DNA of 64,000 nucleotides, from positions 124,001 to 188,000 of the forward strand of contig JAFGTV010000008.1 of the NCBI GenBank assembly GCA_016938875.1. The letters are read 5' to 3'. This document shows, piece after piece, positions 7,460 through 18,091 of this stretch (the stretch's first letter is position 1; every line of letters begins with the position of its first letter). The notes beneath the pieces are model-generated. The model saw only the letters and a list, made by a program, of their open reading frames with translations, had not been told where the DNA came from and ran no database searches. The translations under genes were made by a program, and so were the position numbers. The DNA comes from Paracoccaceae bacterium. GTDB taxonomy: Bacteria > Pseudomonadota > Alphaproteobacteria > Rhodobacterales > Rhodobacteraceae.

Positions 7460-7950
7460 ATATCGTGATCGGCACGGTGCTGTTGTGGGCGCTGGCGTTC
7501 GAGGCGCTGCGCCGGATGCGCCGCGATGCCCCGGACCAGTTGCCCGCGCTTTGGGTCCGGACGCGCAACCTGATGATCTTCATGGTGCCGCGGGTGGTCG
7601 TCGGGCTGCTGGGCGCGGGGTTCATCGCCGAACTGCTGCCGGTGGACCAGATCCAGCGCGGCTTTGGCGAGGGGTCGGGGCTGATCGGGGTCGCGCTGGC
7701 CAGCGTGCTGGGGGCGGCGACGCCGGGCGGGCCGTTCGTGGCCTTTGCCATCGGTGCCGCCGCGCTGAAGGCCGGGGCGGGCTGGCCTGCGCTGATCGCC
7801 TATGTCACCGCGTGGTCGGTGATGAACCTCAACCGGGCGATCGTCTATGAATTGCCGCTGATGGGGCGGCGCTTTACGCTGGTGCGCGCAGCGGTCGCGC
7901 TGCCGCTGCCGTTCGTCCTGGGGGCGCTGGCGCTGATGTTTCCGGCCTAG
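7456..7950 (+). CDS. Half-length permease, C-terminal partner (DUF318/YraQ-like)
   Basis: A 164-residue protein with four to five hydrophobic segments. It contains LGAATPGGPFVAFAIG, whose PGGP (90-93) mirrors that of the preceding gene. Its ATG overlaps the stop of the first half (ATGA), which implies coupled translation and probably a heterodimer. Its end overlaps the end of cueR on the other strand by four bases. A role in metal or thiol export is a guess only: the family is poorly characterised apart from ArsP-type organoarsenical exporters, whose key residues I cannot place here. Confidence 0.7.
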   Translation: MNIVIGTVLLWALAFEALRRMRRDAPDQLPALWVRTRNLMIFMVPRVVVGLLGAGFIAELLPVDQIQRGFGEGSGLIGVALASVLGAATPGGPFVAFAIGAAALKAGAGWPALIAYVTAWSVMNLNRAIVYELPLMGRRFTLVRAAVALPLPFVLGALALMFPA

Positions 7951-8342
7951 CTGTTCGGTTCGCCCGACAGGCCCTTGAGGATCGGGCAATCGGGCCGGTC
8001 ATCCCCGGCGCAGGCGGTCACCAGGTCGGACAGGGTGGCGCGCATCGCGCGCAGCTCGGCGATCTTGGCGTCGATCTGGGCCAGGTGGCCCTGGGCGATG
8101 CGCTTGACATCGCCGCTGGCGCGGTCGCGGTCGTCATAAAGCGCCAGCAGGGCGCGGCATTCCTCGATGGTAAAGCCCAGGCTGCGGGCCCGCCCGACAA
8201 AGGCCAGCCGGTACAGGTCCGCCTGATCAAAGGCGCGATAGCCATTGGCCCCGCGCGCGGGGCGCACCAGGCCGATCTCTTCGTAATAGCGGATCGTCTT
8301 GGCCGGCAGGCCGGTGCGGGTGGAAACCTCTCCGATGTTCAT
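7947..8342 (-). CDS. cueR: Cu(I)-responsive MerR-family regulator
   Basis: A 131-residue MerR protein: helix-turn-helix [20 protein letters not shown], then a dimerisation helix and a metal loop. Cys111 and Cys119 ([10 protein letters not shown]) have the spacing of the Cu(I)-binding Cys112/Cys120 of E. coli CueR, which marks monovalent-metal sensing (Cu, Ag, Au). Such proteins bend promoters with 19-20 bp spacers and activate copper export. The start overlaps the copA stop (ATGA), so copA and cueR form one operon, driven by the MerR-type promoter at 10818-10848, giving autoregulation. Confidence 0.93.
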   Translation of the reverse strand: MNIGEVSTRTGLPAKTIRYYEEIGLVRPARGANGYRAFDQADLYRLAFVGRARSLGFTIEECRALLALYDDRDRASGDVKRIAQGHLAQIDAKIAELRAMRATLSDLVTACAGDDRPDCPILKGLSGEPNS

Positions 8343-10789
8343 GTCACGCTCCGATCCAGGGGGGCCAGGCTGCGCAGGCGCAGCGCATTCGACAGCACGA
8401 ACAGGCTGGACAGCGCCATCGCCCCGGCGGCCAGCATGGGCGACAGCAGCATTCCGTTCAACGGATAGAGCACACCCGCCGCCACCGGGATCAGCGCGCT
8501 GTTATAGGCAAAGGCCCAAAAGAGGTTCTGGCGGATGTTACGCATCGTGCTGCGGCTGACATGCAGCGAATCGGCCACGGCCCGCGGATCGCCGGCCATC
8601 AGCACCACATCGGCGGCCTCGATCGCGACATCGGTGCCGGTGCCCAGCGCGATGCCGATATCGGCGGCGGCCAGCGCGGGCGCGTCGTTCAGCCCGTCGC
8701 CGACAAAGGCCAGCGGCCCGGCGGCGCGCAGATCGTTCAGCGCATCGACCTTCCCCCCCGGCAACACCCCGGCCACTACGCGATCGATCCCCAGCGCCTG
8801 TGCGACGGCGCGCGCGGTGGCGGGCGTGTCGCCCGTGATCAGCGCGGTGCGCACCCCCATGGCGTGCAGCGCGTCGATGGCGGCGCGCGACGCGGGCTTG
8901 ATCGGGTCCGACAGGCCCAGCACCGCCACGGCCCGGCCGTCGATGGCCACATGAACCGGGGTCGCGCCGGTAGCGGCCAGCCCTTCGGCCGCCGCGTCCA
9001 GCGACCCCGGCGCGATGCCCGCGCGCGCCATCAGCCGCGCCGTGCCCACCAGCACGCTCTTGCCCTCGACCCGGCCCGTCAGGCCCAGCCCCGGCTGCGC
9101 CTCGACGGCCTCGGCGGGGGGCAACGGACCCTGGGGCGCGGCGGCCAGGATCGCCCGGGCCAGCGGATGTTCCGAGCGCGCCTCCAGCGCGGCGACCACG
9201 CGCAGAACGGCGTCGCGCGACTGCCCCTCGGCCAGCGCGACCTGGCCCAGCGCGGGGCGTCCCTCGGTCAGGGTGCCGGTCTTGTCAAAGGCGATGGTCG
9301 CCACGCCCGCCAGCGCCTGCAAGGCCGCCCCCTTGCGAAACAGAATGCCCATGCCCGCCGCCCGTCCGGTGCCCACCATCACCGAGGTCGGTGTCGCCAG
9401 GCCCATCGCGCAGGGACAGGCCACGATCAGCACCGACACCCCCGCCACCAGCGCCAGGCCCAGCGCCGGGGCCGGGCCAAGGGCCAGCCACAGCACCACG
9501 CTCAGCCCCGCCACCCCCAGCACCACGGGCACGAACACCCCGGTGATCCGATCGGCCAGCGCCTGCACCGGCAGCTTGGCGCCCTGCGCGGCCTCGACCA
9601 TGGCCACGATCCGGGCCAGCGCGGTGTCGCCGCCCACCCGCGTGGCGCGAATGCGCAGCGCGGCGGGCCCGTTCACCGTGCCGCCGGTGACCGGATCGCC
9701 GGGGGCTTTGTCCACCGGCATCGGCTCGCCGGTCAGCATGGATTCGTCGACCGCCCCCTGCCCCTCGACGATCCGGCCATCGGTGGCGATCCGTTCGCCC
9801 GGCAGCGTCTCCAGCAAATCGCCGGGGCGCAGGGTGGCGAGCGGGCGCAGCTCGACCCCGTCGGGGGTGACGACGCGGGCGGTATCGGGGCGCAGCGCCA
9901 GCAGCGCCGTGATCGCGGCGCCGGTGCGCCCGCGCGCGCGGGCCTCTAACGTGCGGCCCAGCAGGATCAGGGTGACGATGACGGCGGCGGCCTCGTAATA
10001 CACATGGGCGGTGCCCGCCGGCAGCAGGCCCGGCGCAAAGGTCGCCAGCGTGGAAAAGCCCCACGCCGCCCCGGTGCCCAGCGCCACCAGCGCGTTCATG
10101 TCCGGCGCCCCGCGCAGCAACAGCGGCACCCCCTTGGCAAAGAACGGGCGGCCCGGACCTGCCAGGATCGCGGTGGTCAGGACAAAGGAGAGGATGCGCA
10201 GCCCCTGTTCGCCGACGATCCCGGCGGCGGCGGTACGCAGGCCGGGCGCGATATGGCCGCCCATCTCCAGCGCCACGACCGGCAGCGCCAGCAGCGCCGC
10301 GATCCAGGTGCGCCGACGCAGCGCGCGGCCCTGGGCGGCCTGGGCGGCACCGGGCACGGGCGCGGTGTCGGGGCCGATCGGCTGGGCCGGATAGCCCGCG
10401 TCGGACAGCGCTCGGGCCAGCGCCATCGGATCGGCGGTGCCATCGGCCACGGTGACATGGGCCTGCCCCGAGGCCAGGTTCATCGTGGCCGAAACCACGC
10501 CCGGCACAGCCATCAACGCCGTTTCGATGCGCCCCACGCACGAGGCGCAGCTTGCCCCCTCGACCGCCAGCGTCACCGCGTGGCGGGCCACGCCAAAGCC
10601 CTCGCGCTCGACCGCGCCGATCAACGGGCCGGCAGGGCCCGAATGGTCGATCTCGGCGGTGGCAGCGGCCAGGTTGACGCGGGCCCCGGTGACATCCGGC
10701 AGGGCTGAGAGCGCACGTTCGACACGGGCCACGCAGCCTGCGCAATGCAGCCCTTCTAACCTGAGACGGGTGGTGGTCATCGCGGTCAT
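8339..10789 (-). CDS. copA: Copper-exporting P1B-type ATPase
   Basis: An 816-residue heavy-metal ATPase that pumps Cu(I) out of the cytosol. It has two N-terminal metal-binding domains, with CAGC at 16-19 and CASC at 81-84. The membrane metal site is CPC (458-460, [12 protein letters not shown]). The phosphorylation site is Asp502 in DKTGTLTEG, the ATP-domain His lies in SEHPLARAI, and the hinge is [10 protein letters not shown]. The C-terminal helices keep NxxYN (FAYNSALIP) and [15 protein letters not shown], as in Cu(I) pumps. The start may be 10789 or 10780 (second [11 protein letters not shown]); neither has a strong ribosome site. It is followed by cueR. Confidence 0.95.
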   Translation of the reverse strand: MTAMTTTRLRLEGLHCAGCVARVERALSALPDVTGARVNLAAATAEIDHSGPAGPLIGAVEREGFGVARHAVTLAVEGASCASCVGRIETALMAVPGVVSATMNLASGQAHVTVADGTADPMALARALSDAGYPAQPIGPDTAPVPGAAQAAQGRALRRRTWIAALLALPVVALEMGGHIAPGLRTAAAGIVGEQGLRILSFVLTTAILAGPGRPFFAKGVPLLLRGAPDMNALVALGTGAAWGFSTLATFAPGLLPAGTAHVYYEAAAVIVTLILLGRTLEARARGRTGAAITALLALRPDTARVVTPDGVELRPLATLRPGDLLETLPGERIATDGRIVEGQGAVDESMLTGEPMPVDKAPGDPVTGGTVNGPAALRIRATRVGGDTALARIVAMVEAAQGAKLPVQALADRITGVFVPVVLGVAGLSVVLWLALGPAPALGLALVAGVSVLIVACPCAMGLATPTSVMVGTGRAAGMGILFRKGAALQALAGVATIAFDKTGTLTEGRPALGQVALAEGQSRDAVLRVVAALEARSEHPLARAILAAAPQGPLPPAEAVEAQPGLGLTGRVEGKSVLVGTARLMARAGIAPGSLDAAAEGLAATGATPVHVAIDGRAVAVLGLSDPIKPASRAAIDALHAMGVRTALITGDTPATARAVAQALGIDRVVAGVLPGGKVDALNDLRAAGPLAFVGDGLNDAPALAAADIGIALGTGTDVAIEAADVVLMAGDPRAVADSLHVSRSTMRNIRQNLFWAFAYNSALIPVAAGVLYPLNGMLLSPMLAAGAMALSSLFVLSNALRLRSLAPLDRSVT

Positions 10790-10817
10790 GGTCGGTCCCC
10801 GTGTTAACGACCAACCC

Positions 10818-10848
10818 TAGATAGGACTTCCCGTAACTGGAGGGTCAA
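10818..10848 (-). promoter_or_regulatory. CueR-type promoter with 19-bp spacer for copA-cueR
   Basis: On the minus strand TTGACC (10848-10843) and TATCTA (10823-10818) are separated by exactly 19 bases. This over-long spacing is the hallmark of promoters remodelled by MerR-family activators. The spacer holds an imperfect dyad (CCTCC..GGGAAG), resembling CueR sites. It lies about 30 bases upstream of the copA start. Confidence 0.8.
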
Positions 10849-10933
10849 GGGCTGGCCGGAACAAACCGCCCATCGTGAAAAGGCAAGACACCAACGGCCT
10901 GAAATATGGGCAGTCTCCCCAGCGGGGCGCGCC

Positions 10934-11854
10934 CTATCGCGGCAGGAACGCGCCCTGCTGGCCGATGATATAGCCCTGGATCCGCCGCCCGGCCGGGCTG
11001 AGGGTGGTGTCGCTGCGATGCACCAGGAACCACTGACGCACCATCGGCAGCACCTCGGCCTCCAGCTCGATCAGGCGGTTCGCGCGCAGCTCTTCGGTCA
11101 CCGTGTGGCGCGAGATGAGCGCAACCCCCAGGCCCGCCATCACCGCCTGCTTGATCGTCTCGTTGGTTTCCAACTCGATCACCCGCGCCGGGCGGCCGCG
11201 GCCCAGACGCTCGACGAAGCGATCCATCAGGATACGGGTGCCGGACCCCTCTTCGCGGGCCAGGAAGGTTTCGGCCAGGATCGCCTCGGGTGTCAGCCGC
11301 CCCTGCCCGGCCAGCGGGTGATCGGGCGGCGCGATCAGCACGTGGGGATGCGGGCCCAGCACGGTGGCCTGCACCTCGGGCACGCGCGGCGGGCGGCCCA
11401 TGATCACCAGATCGACGCTGGCGCTCTGGATCGCGTTGACGATCGAGTCGCGGTTGCCCACCCGCAAGGTCACGTCGATCGTGGGATAGGCGTGCTGCAA
11501 ATCGACCACCAGACGGGGGGCGAAATACTTGCCGGTGGACACCACGCCCAGCGTCACCATCCCCTCCATCCCGTCGTTGAGGGCGCGGATATGCTCGCCG
11601 CAGGCCTCCATCGCGGTCTGCGCGGCGCGCGCGGCGACCAGCACCGCCTCGCCCTGGCGGGTCAGCCGGGCCCCGCCCTGGGCGCCGCGTTCGATCAGGC
11701 GGGCGTTGAAATTTGCCTCTAGCTGGCGCAGCTGGGTATGCACCGCCGGGGGGGTGAGGCGGATTGCCTCAGCCGCCGCGGTGATCGAGCCATGCGCGTC
11801 CAGCGCCTGCAATGCCCTGAGTTGCTTGAATGTTACGGCTTCGAGCTTAGGCAT
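10934..11854 (-). CDS. cbbR: LysR-type regulator of Calvin-cycle genes
   Basis: A 306-residue LysR regulator: winged HTH at about 6-65 (FKQLRALQALDAHGSITAAA, then AIRLTPPAVHTQLRQLE) and an effector domain with GVVSTGKYFAPRLV. This matches CbbR, which controls cbb operons in response to metabolites such as RuBP or NADPH. It is divergent from cbbF with 104 bases between, the standard cbbR arrangement. The ATG at 11854 sits at the edge of an AT-rich regulatory stretch. Between cbbR and the copA promoter (10849-10933) no gene is seen. Confidence 0.92.
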   Translation of the reverse strand: MPKLEAVTFKQLRALQALDAHGSITAAAEAIRLTPPAVHTQLRQLEANFNARLIERGAQGGARLTRQGEAVLVAARAAQTAMEACGEHIRALNDGMEGMVTLGVVSTGKYFAPRLVVDLQHAYPTIDVTLRVGNRDSIVNAIQSASVDLVIMGRPPRVPEVQATVLGPHPHVLIAPPDHPLAGQGRLTPEAILAETFLAREEGSGTRILMDRFVERLGRGRPARVIELETNETIKQAVMAGLGVALISRHTVTEELRANRLIELEAEVLPMVRQWFLVHRSDTTLSPAGRRIQGYIIGQQGAFLPR

Positions 11855-11958
11855 TAAATTTTTTCTAATCCAGCTTTGCAGTTTTTAAATTCTCTACAAT
11901 CGCAGTTTTCATCTAGCAAGCGTCATCGACAACTCGCCGTCAGATTCGGGAGAAAATT
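11855..11958. promoter_or_regulatory. Divergent cbbR-cbbF control region
   Basis: An AT-rich island in GC-rich DNA. It contains ATTA-N9-TAAT (11853-11869) and the direct repeat GCAGTTTT at 11878-11885 and 11902-11909, 24 bases apart. CbbR sites are usually degenerate T-N11-A motifs in two or three copies, so these are candidates. TACAAT at 11895-11900 is a possible -10 for cbbF but lacks a well-placed -35. GGGAGAA precedes the cbbF ATG. Confidence 0.55.
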
Positions 11959-12966
11959 ATGCAGAACGAAAACCCGATCCGGGATTTACAGCATATCCCC
12001 GCCGCGCTTCAGCCTCTTATGAATGCGCTGTGCGAGGTCGGTGCTGATCTTTCGCGGACCATCCAGCGGGGCCCGCTGGGCGGCGCGCTGGGCGCCTCGG
12101 TTGGCGAAAACCTGGGCGGTGACACGCAAAAGGCGCTGGACGTCATGGCCGACGAGGCCTTTGCCGACCGCCTTAAAAACGCCAGTGTGCGCTGGTATGC
12201 CTCCGAAGAGCAGGACGAGGTCGTCGAACTGGACCCCAAGGGCAAGTTCGCGCTGGCCATCGACCCGCTGGATGGCTCGTCCAACATCGACGTGAACGTG
12301 TCGATCGGCACGATCTTCTCGATCTTCGACGCCAAGGACGAGGGCGACCCCTCGTTCCTGCGTCCCGCCAGCGAACAGATCGGCGGCGGCTATATCATCT
12401 ACGGCCCGCAGACCATGCTGGTCGTGACCTTTGGCAAGGGCACGCAGGAATACCTGCTGGACCCCGACACCAAGGAATTCGTGCTGATCAACGAGGCCGT
12501 CAAGGTCCCCGAATCCTCGCGCGAATTTGCGATCAATGCCTCGAACTATCGCCACTGGCCCAAGCCCGTGCGCGCCTATATAGACGACTGCCTGGCCGGC
12601 GAGGAAGGCCCGCGTGAAAACAACTTCAACATGCGCTGGGTGGCGTCGCTGGTGGCTGAAACCCACCGCATCCTGACCCGCGGCGGCGTGTTCCTGTATC
12701 CCGGCGACAGCCGCAAGGGGTACGAGCGGGGCCGACTGCGCATGATCTATGAATGTGCGCCCATCGGGTTCGTGATCGAGCAGGCCGGTGGCCTGGCCAC
12801 GGATGCGCAGGATCCGATCCTGTCAAAGACCGCCGATACGCTGCATGCGCGCACGCCGTTCGTCTTTGGCTCGACCGACAAGGTCAGCCGCGTCGCCGCC
12901 TATCACGATCTGCCCGAGCAAGAGATCAACGCGCTGTTCGGAAATCGCGGCCTGTTCCGCGTCTAA
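11959..12966 (+). CDS. cbbF: Fructose-1,6-bisphosphatase class I
   Basis: A 335-residue class 1 FBPase, full length. It hydrolyses fructose 1,6-bisphosphate (and in autotrophs often sedoheptulose 1,7-bisphosphate) in the Calvin cycle. The metal site motif [13 protein letters not shown] is intact, as are the phosphate-binding NNFNMRW and [17 protein letters not shown], and QAGGLATD near the end. It is the first gene of the cbb operon, preceded by GGGAGA and followed 17 bases later by cbbP. Confidence 0.96.
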   Translation: MQNENPIRDLQHIPAALQPLMNALCEVGADLSRTIQRGPLGGALGASVGENLGGDTQKALDVMADEAFADRLKNASVRWYASEEQDEVVELDPKGKFALAIDPLDGSSNIDVNVSIGTIFSIFDAKDEGDPSFLRPASEQIGGGYIIYGPQTMLVVTFGKGTQEYLLDPDTKEFVLINEAVKVPESSREFAINASNYRHWPKPVRAYIDDCLAGEEGPRENNFNMRWVASLVAETHRILTRGGVFLYPGDSRKGYERGRLRMIYECAPIGFVIEQAGGLATDAQDPILSKTADTLHARTPFVFGSTDKVSRVAAYHDLPEQEINALFGNRGLFRV

Positions 12967-12983
12967 GTCCTGGAGATACTGCC

Positions 12984-13856
12984 ATGAGCAAGAAACACCC
13001 GATCATTTCCGTCACGGGCTCCTCCGGGGCCGGCACGTCGACCATCAAGCACACCTTTGACCAGATCTTCCGCCGCGAAGGGGTCAAGGCCGTGTCGATC
13101 GAGGGCGATGCGTTCCACAAGTTCAACCGCGCCGACATGAAGGCCGAGCTGGAGCGCCACTATGCCGCCGGCGAGGCGACCTTCAGCCATTTCAGCTATG
13201 AGGCCAACGAACTGGCCGAGCTGGAGCGCGTGTTCCGCGAATACGGCGAGACCGGCCAGGGCAAGACCCGCCACTATGTCCATGACGACGACGAGGCCAA
13301 GACCTATGGCGTCGCGCCGGGCCACTTCACCGAATGGGCGCCGTTCGAGAACGACAGCGACCTGCTGTTCTACGAAGGTCTGCACGGGTCGGTCGTCAAT
13401 GACGAGGTCAACCTGGCCAAGCATGCCGACCTGAAGGTGGGCGTGGTGCCGGTGATCAACCTGGAGTGGATCCAGAAGATCCACCGCGACAAGGAAAAGC
13501 GCGGCTATACCACCGAGGCCGTCACCGACGTGATCCTGCGCCGGATGCATGCCTATGTGCACTGCATCTGCCCGCAATTCACCGAAACCGACGTGAACTT
13601 TCAGCGTGTGCCGGTGGTCGACACCTCGAACCCGCTGGTGGCGCGCTGGATCCCGACCCCGGACGAGAGCCTGGTCGTGATCCGCTTCAAGAACCCGCGC
13701 GGGATCGACTTCTCCTACCTGATCTCGATGATCCAGGGTTCGTGGATGAGCCGCGCCAACTCGATCGTCATTCCCGGCGGCAAGATGGACCTGGCGATGC
13801 AGCTCATCTTTACCCCGATGATCGAACGCCTCGTTTCCGAATCCAAACGCGCCTGA
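12984..13856 (+). CDS. cbbP: Phosphoribulokinase
   Basis: A 290-residue class I (bacterial) phosphoribulokinase that makes ribulose 1,5-bisphosphate from ribulose 5-phosphate and ATP. The P-loop is GSSGAGTST at residues 12-20. [11 protein letters not shown] provides the catalytic Asp, and FYEGLHGSV and [16 protein letters not shown] are typical. The start at 12984 is set by GGAGA upstream; the frame can extend to 12753 only through cbbF. Bacterial enzymes of this type are usually activated by NADH and inhibited by AMP. Confidence 0.97.
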   Translation: MSKKHPIISVTGSSGAGTSTIKHTFDQIFRREGVKAVSIEGDAFHKFNRADMKAELERHYAAGEATFSHFSYEANELAELERVFREYGETGQGKTRHYVHDDDEAKTYGVAPGHFTEWAPFENDSDLLFYEGLHGSVVNDEVNLAKHADLKVGVVPVINLEWIQKIHRDKEKRGYTTEAVTDVILRRMHAYVHCICPQFTETDVNFQRVPVVDTSNPLVARWIPTPDESLVVIRFKNPRGIDFSYLISMIQGSWMSRANSIVIPGGKMDLAMQLIFTPMIERLVSESKRA

Positions 13857-13866
13857 GGAGCTTTTC

Positions 13867-15858
13867 ATGAACGCCCCCATTCAGACCGATACCAGCGCCG
13901 AAGCACAGATGGCCACCGCGATCCGCGTCCTGACCATGGACGCGGTGCAGGCCGCCAATTCCGGCCACCCCGGCATGCCCATGGGCATGGCCGACGTGGC
14001 CGCCGTCCTTTACAACCGCTTCATGAACATCGATCCCAGCATGCCCAACTGGCAGGACCGGGACCGGTTCGTGCTGTCGGCGGGCCACGGCTCGATGTTG
14101 ATCTATTCGATCAACCACATGCTGGGCTATGCCGATATGGACATGGACCAGGTGCGCAACTTCCGCCAGCACGGCTATCGCACCGCCGGTCACCCCGAAT
14201 ACGGCCATGCCGACGGGATCGAGACCACCACCGGCCCGCTGGGCCAGGGCATCACCACCGCAGTCGGCATGGCGCTGGCCGAGCGGATGCACAATGCCCG
14301 GTTCGGCGATGACCTGGTCGATCACTATACCTATGTGATCGCCGGCGACGGCTGCCTGATGGAGGGGATTTCCCACGAAGCCATCGACATGGCCGGCCAC
14401 TGGGGGCTGGGCCGGATGATCGTGATGTGGGACGACAACCAGATCACCATCGACGGCTCGACCGCGCTGTCGACCTCGACCGATCAAAAGGCGCGCTTTG
14501 TCGCCTCGGGCTGGCATGTCCAGTCGGTTGACGGCCATGACCGCGAGGCCATCGCCGCCGCCATCGAAGAGGCCCGCAAGGACAGCCGCCCCAGCCTGAT
14601 CGCCTGCAAGACCGTGATCGGCAAGGGCGCGCCCAACAAAGAGGGCAGCCACAAGGTGCACGGTGCCCCCCTGGGTGCCGAGGAAATCGCCGCCAGCCGC
14701 GCCGCGATGGGCTGGACCCACGAGCCCTTTACCCTGCCCAAGGAGGTCTACGCGGCCTGGGGTGCCGTCGCCGCACGCGGCAAGGCCACCCGCGAGGGCT
14801 GGGAGGCACGTCTGCTGGCCTCGGCCCAGGCGGGGGACTTCAACCGCTCGCTGGCCGCCCCCGACGCCGACGCGATGGCCAAGGCGATCGACGCCTACAA
14901 GCAAAAGCTGTCGGCCGACGCGCCCAAGGTCGCGACCCGCAAGGCCAGCGAAATGGCGCTGGAGGTGGTCAATGCCACCCTGCCCAACGCCATCGGCGGA
15001 TCTGCCGACCTGACCGGATCGAACCTGACGATCACCGCGGGCATGGGCCCGGTCAGCAAGGACAACTACGGCGGCAACTACATCCACTACGGCATCCGTG
15101 AACACGGCATGGCCGCGGCGATGAACGGGATCGCGCTGCACCGGGGCTTTGTGCCCTATGGCGGCACCTTCCTGGTGTTCGCCGATTACTGCCGCCCCGC
15201 GATCCGCCTGTCGGCGCTGATGGGACTGCCGGTGACCTATGTCATGACCCATGACAGCATCGGCCTGGGCGAGGATGGCCCGACCCACCAGCCGGTCGAA
15301 CACATGGCCAGCCTGCGTGCCATTCCCAACCTCAACGTGTTCCGCACCGCCGATGTGGTCGAAACCGCCGAGGCCTGGGAAATCGCCGCAACCGCGTCCG
15401 GCACGCCCAGCCTGCTGGCGCTGTCGCGTCAGAACCTGCCGTGCCTGCGCACCGCGCATACCAGCGACAACCTGGTCGCCAAGGGCGCCTATGTCCTGCG
15501 CGAGGCCGACGGCGCGCGCGACGTGACGCTGATCGCCACCGGCTCTGAGGTCGAGATCGCGATGAACGCCGCCGACATTCTGGCCGAGGCCGGGATCAAG
15601 GCCGCGGTCGTGTCGGCCCCGTGTTTCGAGTTGTTCGCGGCACAGGACGACGCCTATAAGGCAACTGTTCTGGGCAGTGCCCCGCGCGTCGGCGTCGAGG
15701 CGGCGATCGAGCAGGGCTGGGCACCGCTCTTGGGCGAAAATTCGGCCTTCGTGGGCATGCGCAGCTTTGGCGCGTCGGCCCCGGCGGACGAGCTTTACAA
15801 GCATTTCGGCATCACCGCCGAAGCGGTGGCCGCGGCCGCCAAGAACCTCATCAAGTAA
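13867..15858 (+). CDS. cbbT: Transketolase
   Basis: A 663-residue transketolase, full length, that shuffles two-carbon units in the regenerative phase of the Calvin cycle. The thiamine diphosphate motif is present ([13 protein letters not shown] ... [11 protein letters not shown]), as are the start motif [15 protein letters not shown] and the pyrimidine-domain [16 protein letters not shown] and [17 protein letters not shown]. It begins 10 bases after cbbP behind GAGGAG and is followed by gap after 12 bases. Confidence 0.97.
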   Translation: MNAPIQTDTSAEAQMATAIRVLTMDAVQAANSGHPGMPMGMADVAAVLYNRFMNIDPSMPNWQDRDRFVLSAGHGSMLIYSINHMLGYADMDMDQVRNFRQHGYRTAGHPEYGHADGIETTTGPLGQGITTAVGMALAERMHNARFGDDLVDHYTYVIAGDGCLMEGISHEAIDMAGHWGLGRMIVMWDDNQITIDGSTALSTSTDQKARFVASGWHVQSVDGHDREAIAAAIEEARKDSRPSLIACKTVIGKGAPNKEGSHKVHGAPLGAEEIAASRAAMGWTHEPFTLPKEVYAAWGAVAARGKATREGWEARLLASAQAGDFNRSLAAPDADAMAKAIDAYKQKLSADAPKVATRKASEMALEVVNATLPNAIGGSADLTGSNLTITAGMGPVSKDNYGGNYIHYGIREHGMAAAMNGIALHRGFVPYGGTFLVFADYCRPAIRLSALMGLPVTYVMTHDSIGLGEDGPTHQPVEHMASLRAIPNLNVFRTADVVETAEAWEIAATASGTPSLLALSRQNLPCLRTAHTSDNLVAKGAYVLREADGARDVTLIATGSEVEIAMNAADILAEAGIKAAVVSAPCFELFAAQDDAYKATVLGSAPRVGVEAAIEQGWAPLLGENSAFVGMRSFGASAPADELYKHFGITAEAVAAAAKNLIK

Positions 15859-15870
15859 GAAGGGTCCAAG

Positions 15871-16872
15871 ATGACTGTGAAAGTAGCAATCAACGGTTTT
15901 GGCCGGATCGGGCGCAACGTGCTGCGCGCCATCGTGGAATCGGGCCGCACCGATATCGAAGTGGTCGCGATCAACGATCTCGGGCCGGTGGAAACCAACG
16001 CTCACCTGGTGCGCTTTGACAGCGTGCACGGCCGCTTTCCCGGCACGGTGACGGTGGACGGCGACACCATCGACGTGGGCCGCGGCCCGATCAAGGTGAC
16101 CGCGATCCGCGACCCCAAGGAACTGCCCTGGGGCGACGTGGACATCGCGATGGAATGCACCGGCATTTTCACCGCGCGCGAAAAGGCCGCCTTCCACCTG
16201 GAAAACGGCTCCAAGCGGGTGCTGATCTCGGCCCCCGGCGCGGGCGCGGACAAGACCATCGTTTTCGGTGTGAACCACGGCACCCTGACCGCCGATGACA
16301 CGGTCGTGTCGAACGCGTCGTGCACGACCAACTGCTTGTCGCCGGTCGCCAAGGTGCTGAACGATACCGTCGGCATCACCCGCGGTTTCATGACCACGAT
16401 CCACAGCTATACCGGCGACCAGCCGACGCTGGACACGATGCACGGCGATTTGTACCGCGCGCGCGCCGCGGCGATGTCGATGATCCCGACCTCGACCGGG
16501 GCCGCCAAGGCCGTGGGCCTGGTGCTGCCGGAACTCAACGGCAAGCTGGACGGCGTCGCGATCCGCGTCCCCACCCCGAACGTGTCGGTCGTGGACCTGG
16601 TGTTCGAAGCCAGCCGCAACACCACCGTCGAAGAGGTGAACGCCGCGATCCGTGCCGCCGCCGATGGCCCGATGAAAGGCATCCTGGGCTATACCGACCG
16701 GCCGAATGTCTCGGTCGACTTCAACCATGACCCGCATTCCTCGATCTTCCACATGGACCAGACCAAGGTGATGGACGGCAACATGGTGCGGATCCTGTCG
16801 TGGTATGACAACGAGTGGGGCTTCTCCAACCGTATGGCCGATACCGCCGTTGCGATGGGCGCGCTGATCTGA
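15871..16872 (+). CDS. cbbG: Glyceraldehyde-3-phosphate dehydrogenase
   Basis: A 333-residue type I GAPDH. It has the NAD(P)-binding start [14 protein letters not shown] and catalytic Cys151 in [12 protein letters not shown], with the conserved His in the following helix region. In this operon it would reduce 1,3-bisphosphoglycerate. Residues near the adenine ribose (VVAINDLG) keep Asp36, which favours NAD binding in many homologues, so coenzyme preference is not clear. Its TGA overlaps the start of pgk (TGATG). Confidence 0.96.
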   Translation: MTVKVAINGFGRIGRNVLRAIVESGRTDIEVVAINDLGPVETNAHLVRFDSVHGRFPGTVTVDGDTIDVGRGPIKVTAIRDPKELPWGDVDIAMECTGIFTAREKAAFHLENGSKRVLISAPGAGADKTIVFGVNHGTLTADDTVVSNASCTTNCLSPVAKVLNDTVGITRGFMTTIHSYTGDQPTLDTMHGDLYRARAAAMSMIPTSTGAAKAVGLVLPELNGKLDGVAIRVPTPNVSVVDLVFEASRNTTVEEVNAAIRAAADGPMKGILGYTDRPNVSVDFNHDPHSSIFHMDQTKVMDGNMVRILSWYDNEWGFSNRMADTAVAMGALI

Positions 16873-18080
16873 TGGCGCTTTTGCCCCTGACATCGCTGGA
16901 TGTTTCGGGCAAGCGCCTTGCGGTGCGGGCCGACCTGAACGTGCCGCTGACTGCAAACGGGGTGGGCGATGCCACGCGCATCGCCCGCTTTGCCAAGGGT
17001 ATGAAACCGCTGCTGGCGCAGGGCGCGCGGCTGGTGGTGCTCAGCCATCTGGGGCGCCCCGAGGGCGACCTGACCCCTGCCTTGTCGATGCGCCGCATCA
17101 AGGGCGCGTTGTCGGATGCGCTGGAATGCCCTGTCCTGTTCAACGAGACCTGCGCCGGCGAACTGGCCGAGCGGGTCAGCGAAAACCTGGCCCCCGGCGA
17201 GGTTCTGCTGTGCGAGAACCTGCGTTTTGAGCACGGCGAAGAGGTGAACGATCCCCGCCTGGGCGCCGAACTGGCCCGGCTGGGCGACATCTATGTGAAT
17301 GACGCGTTTTCCTGCTCGCACCGGGCGCATGCCTCGACCACGGCGGCGGTTTACGCCGCACGCATCCCCGCCGCCGGCCCCTTGATGATGGAAGAGCTGG
17401 CCGCGCTGGAAGGCGCGCTGTTGAACCCGCAATACCCCTCGGTCGCGTTGATCGGCGGGGGCAGTGCCGCGCCGCGCCTGGGCGTGCTGAAACGGCTGGT
17501 GCGCAAGCTGGATGCGATCCTGCTGGGCGGCGGGCTGGCCAATGATTTCCTGTTCGCGCGGGGCTATTCCATCGGCCGGTCGTTCCACGAACCCGAACTG
17601 GCCGACGAGATCCTGGAAATTGCCGCCCTGGCCATGGTGTCGGGCTGCGAGATCATCCTGCCCGAGGACATCGTGGTGGCCAATATCCAGCGCCCCGGCG
17701 TGACCGGCCACGCGCTGCCGCTGGCCGGATGCCCGGCCAACGGACGCATCCTGGACATCGGCCCGAACACGGTGGAGCGCTATCGCACGATCCTGAAGGG
17801 CGCGCGCACGATCCTGTGGAACGGCCCGCTGGGCACCTATGAAACACCCCCCTTCGACGCCGCAACCCGCGCGCTGGCCCAGACCGTGGCCGAGCAGACC
17901 CGCGCGGGCGTGTGCGTGTCGGTCGCGGGGGGCGCCGACACCCTGGCGGCGATGAACGCCGCCGGTGTCACCGACGACTTCACCCATGTCTCCACCGCCG
18001 GTGGGGCATTCCTGGAATGGCTGGAGGGGCGAACGCTCCCCGGCATCGCGGCGCTGGAACGCGCCGAACACGCAGCCTGA
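16872..18080 (+). CDS. cbbK: Phosphoglycerate kinase, divergent nucleotide-binding domain
   Basis: A 402-residue PGK-fold protein of normal length. The 3-phosphoglycerate side is intact: Asp21/Asn23 (RADLNVP), Arg36, His59/Arg62 (SHLGRP), Arg118 (ENLRF) and Arg151 (HRAHAS). In the nucleotide domain the usual GG(A/S)KVS.K reads GGGSAAPR (195-202): the conserved transferring Lys is Ser198 and the second Lys is Arg202. The GGGDT loop reads GGADT, while WNGPLGTYE and [15 protein letters not shown] are kept. The ATG overlaps the gap stop (TGATG), so it is embedded in the cbb operon. It may be a catalytically altered or lysine-independent PGK, or need a second genomic PGK. Confidence 0.88.
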   Translation: MALLPLTSLDVSGKRLAVRADLNVPLTANGVGDATRIARFAKGMKPLLAQGARLVVLSHLGRPEGDLTPALSMRRIKGALSDALECPVLFNETCAGELAERVSENLAPGEVLLCENLRFEHGEEVNDPRLGAELARLGDIYVNDAFSCSHRAHASTTAAVYAARIPAAGPLMMEELAALEGALLNPQYPSVALIGGGSAAPRLGVLKRLVRKLDAILLGGGLANDFLFARGYSIGRSFHEPELADEILEIAALAMVSGCEIILPEDIVVANIQRPGVTGHALPLAGCPANGRILDIGPNTVERYRTILKGARTILWNGPLGTYETPPFDAATRALAQTVAEQTRAGVCVSVAGGADTLAAMNAAGVTDDFTHVSTAGGAFLEWLEGRTLPGIAALERAEHAA

Positions 18081-18091
18081 CGGAGGATACG

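Noticed and set aside
13810-16956. Long minus-strand frame (1048 codons) opposite cbbT and gap
   Set aside because: It is rich in His/Arg/Gly with no domain and lies exactly antisense to clear cbb genes. High GC content creates such shadow frames.
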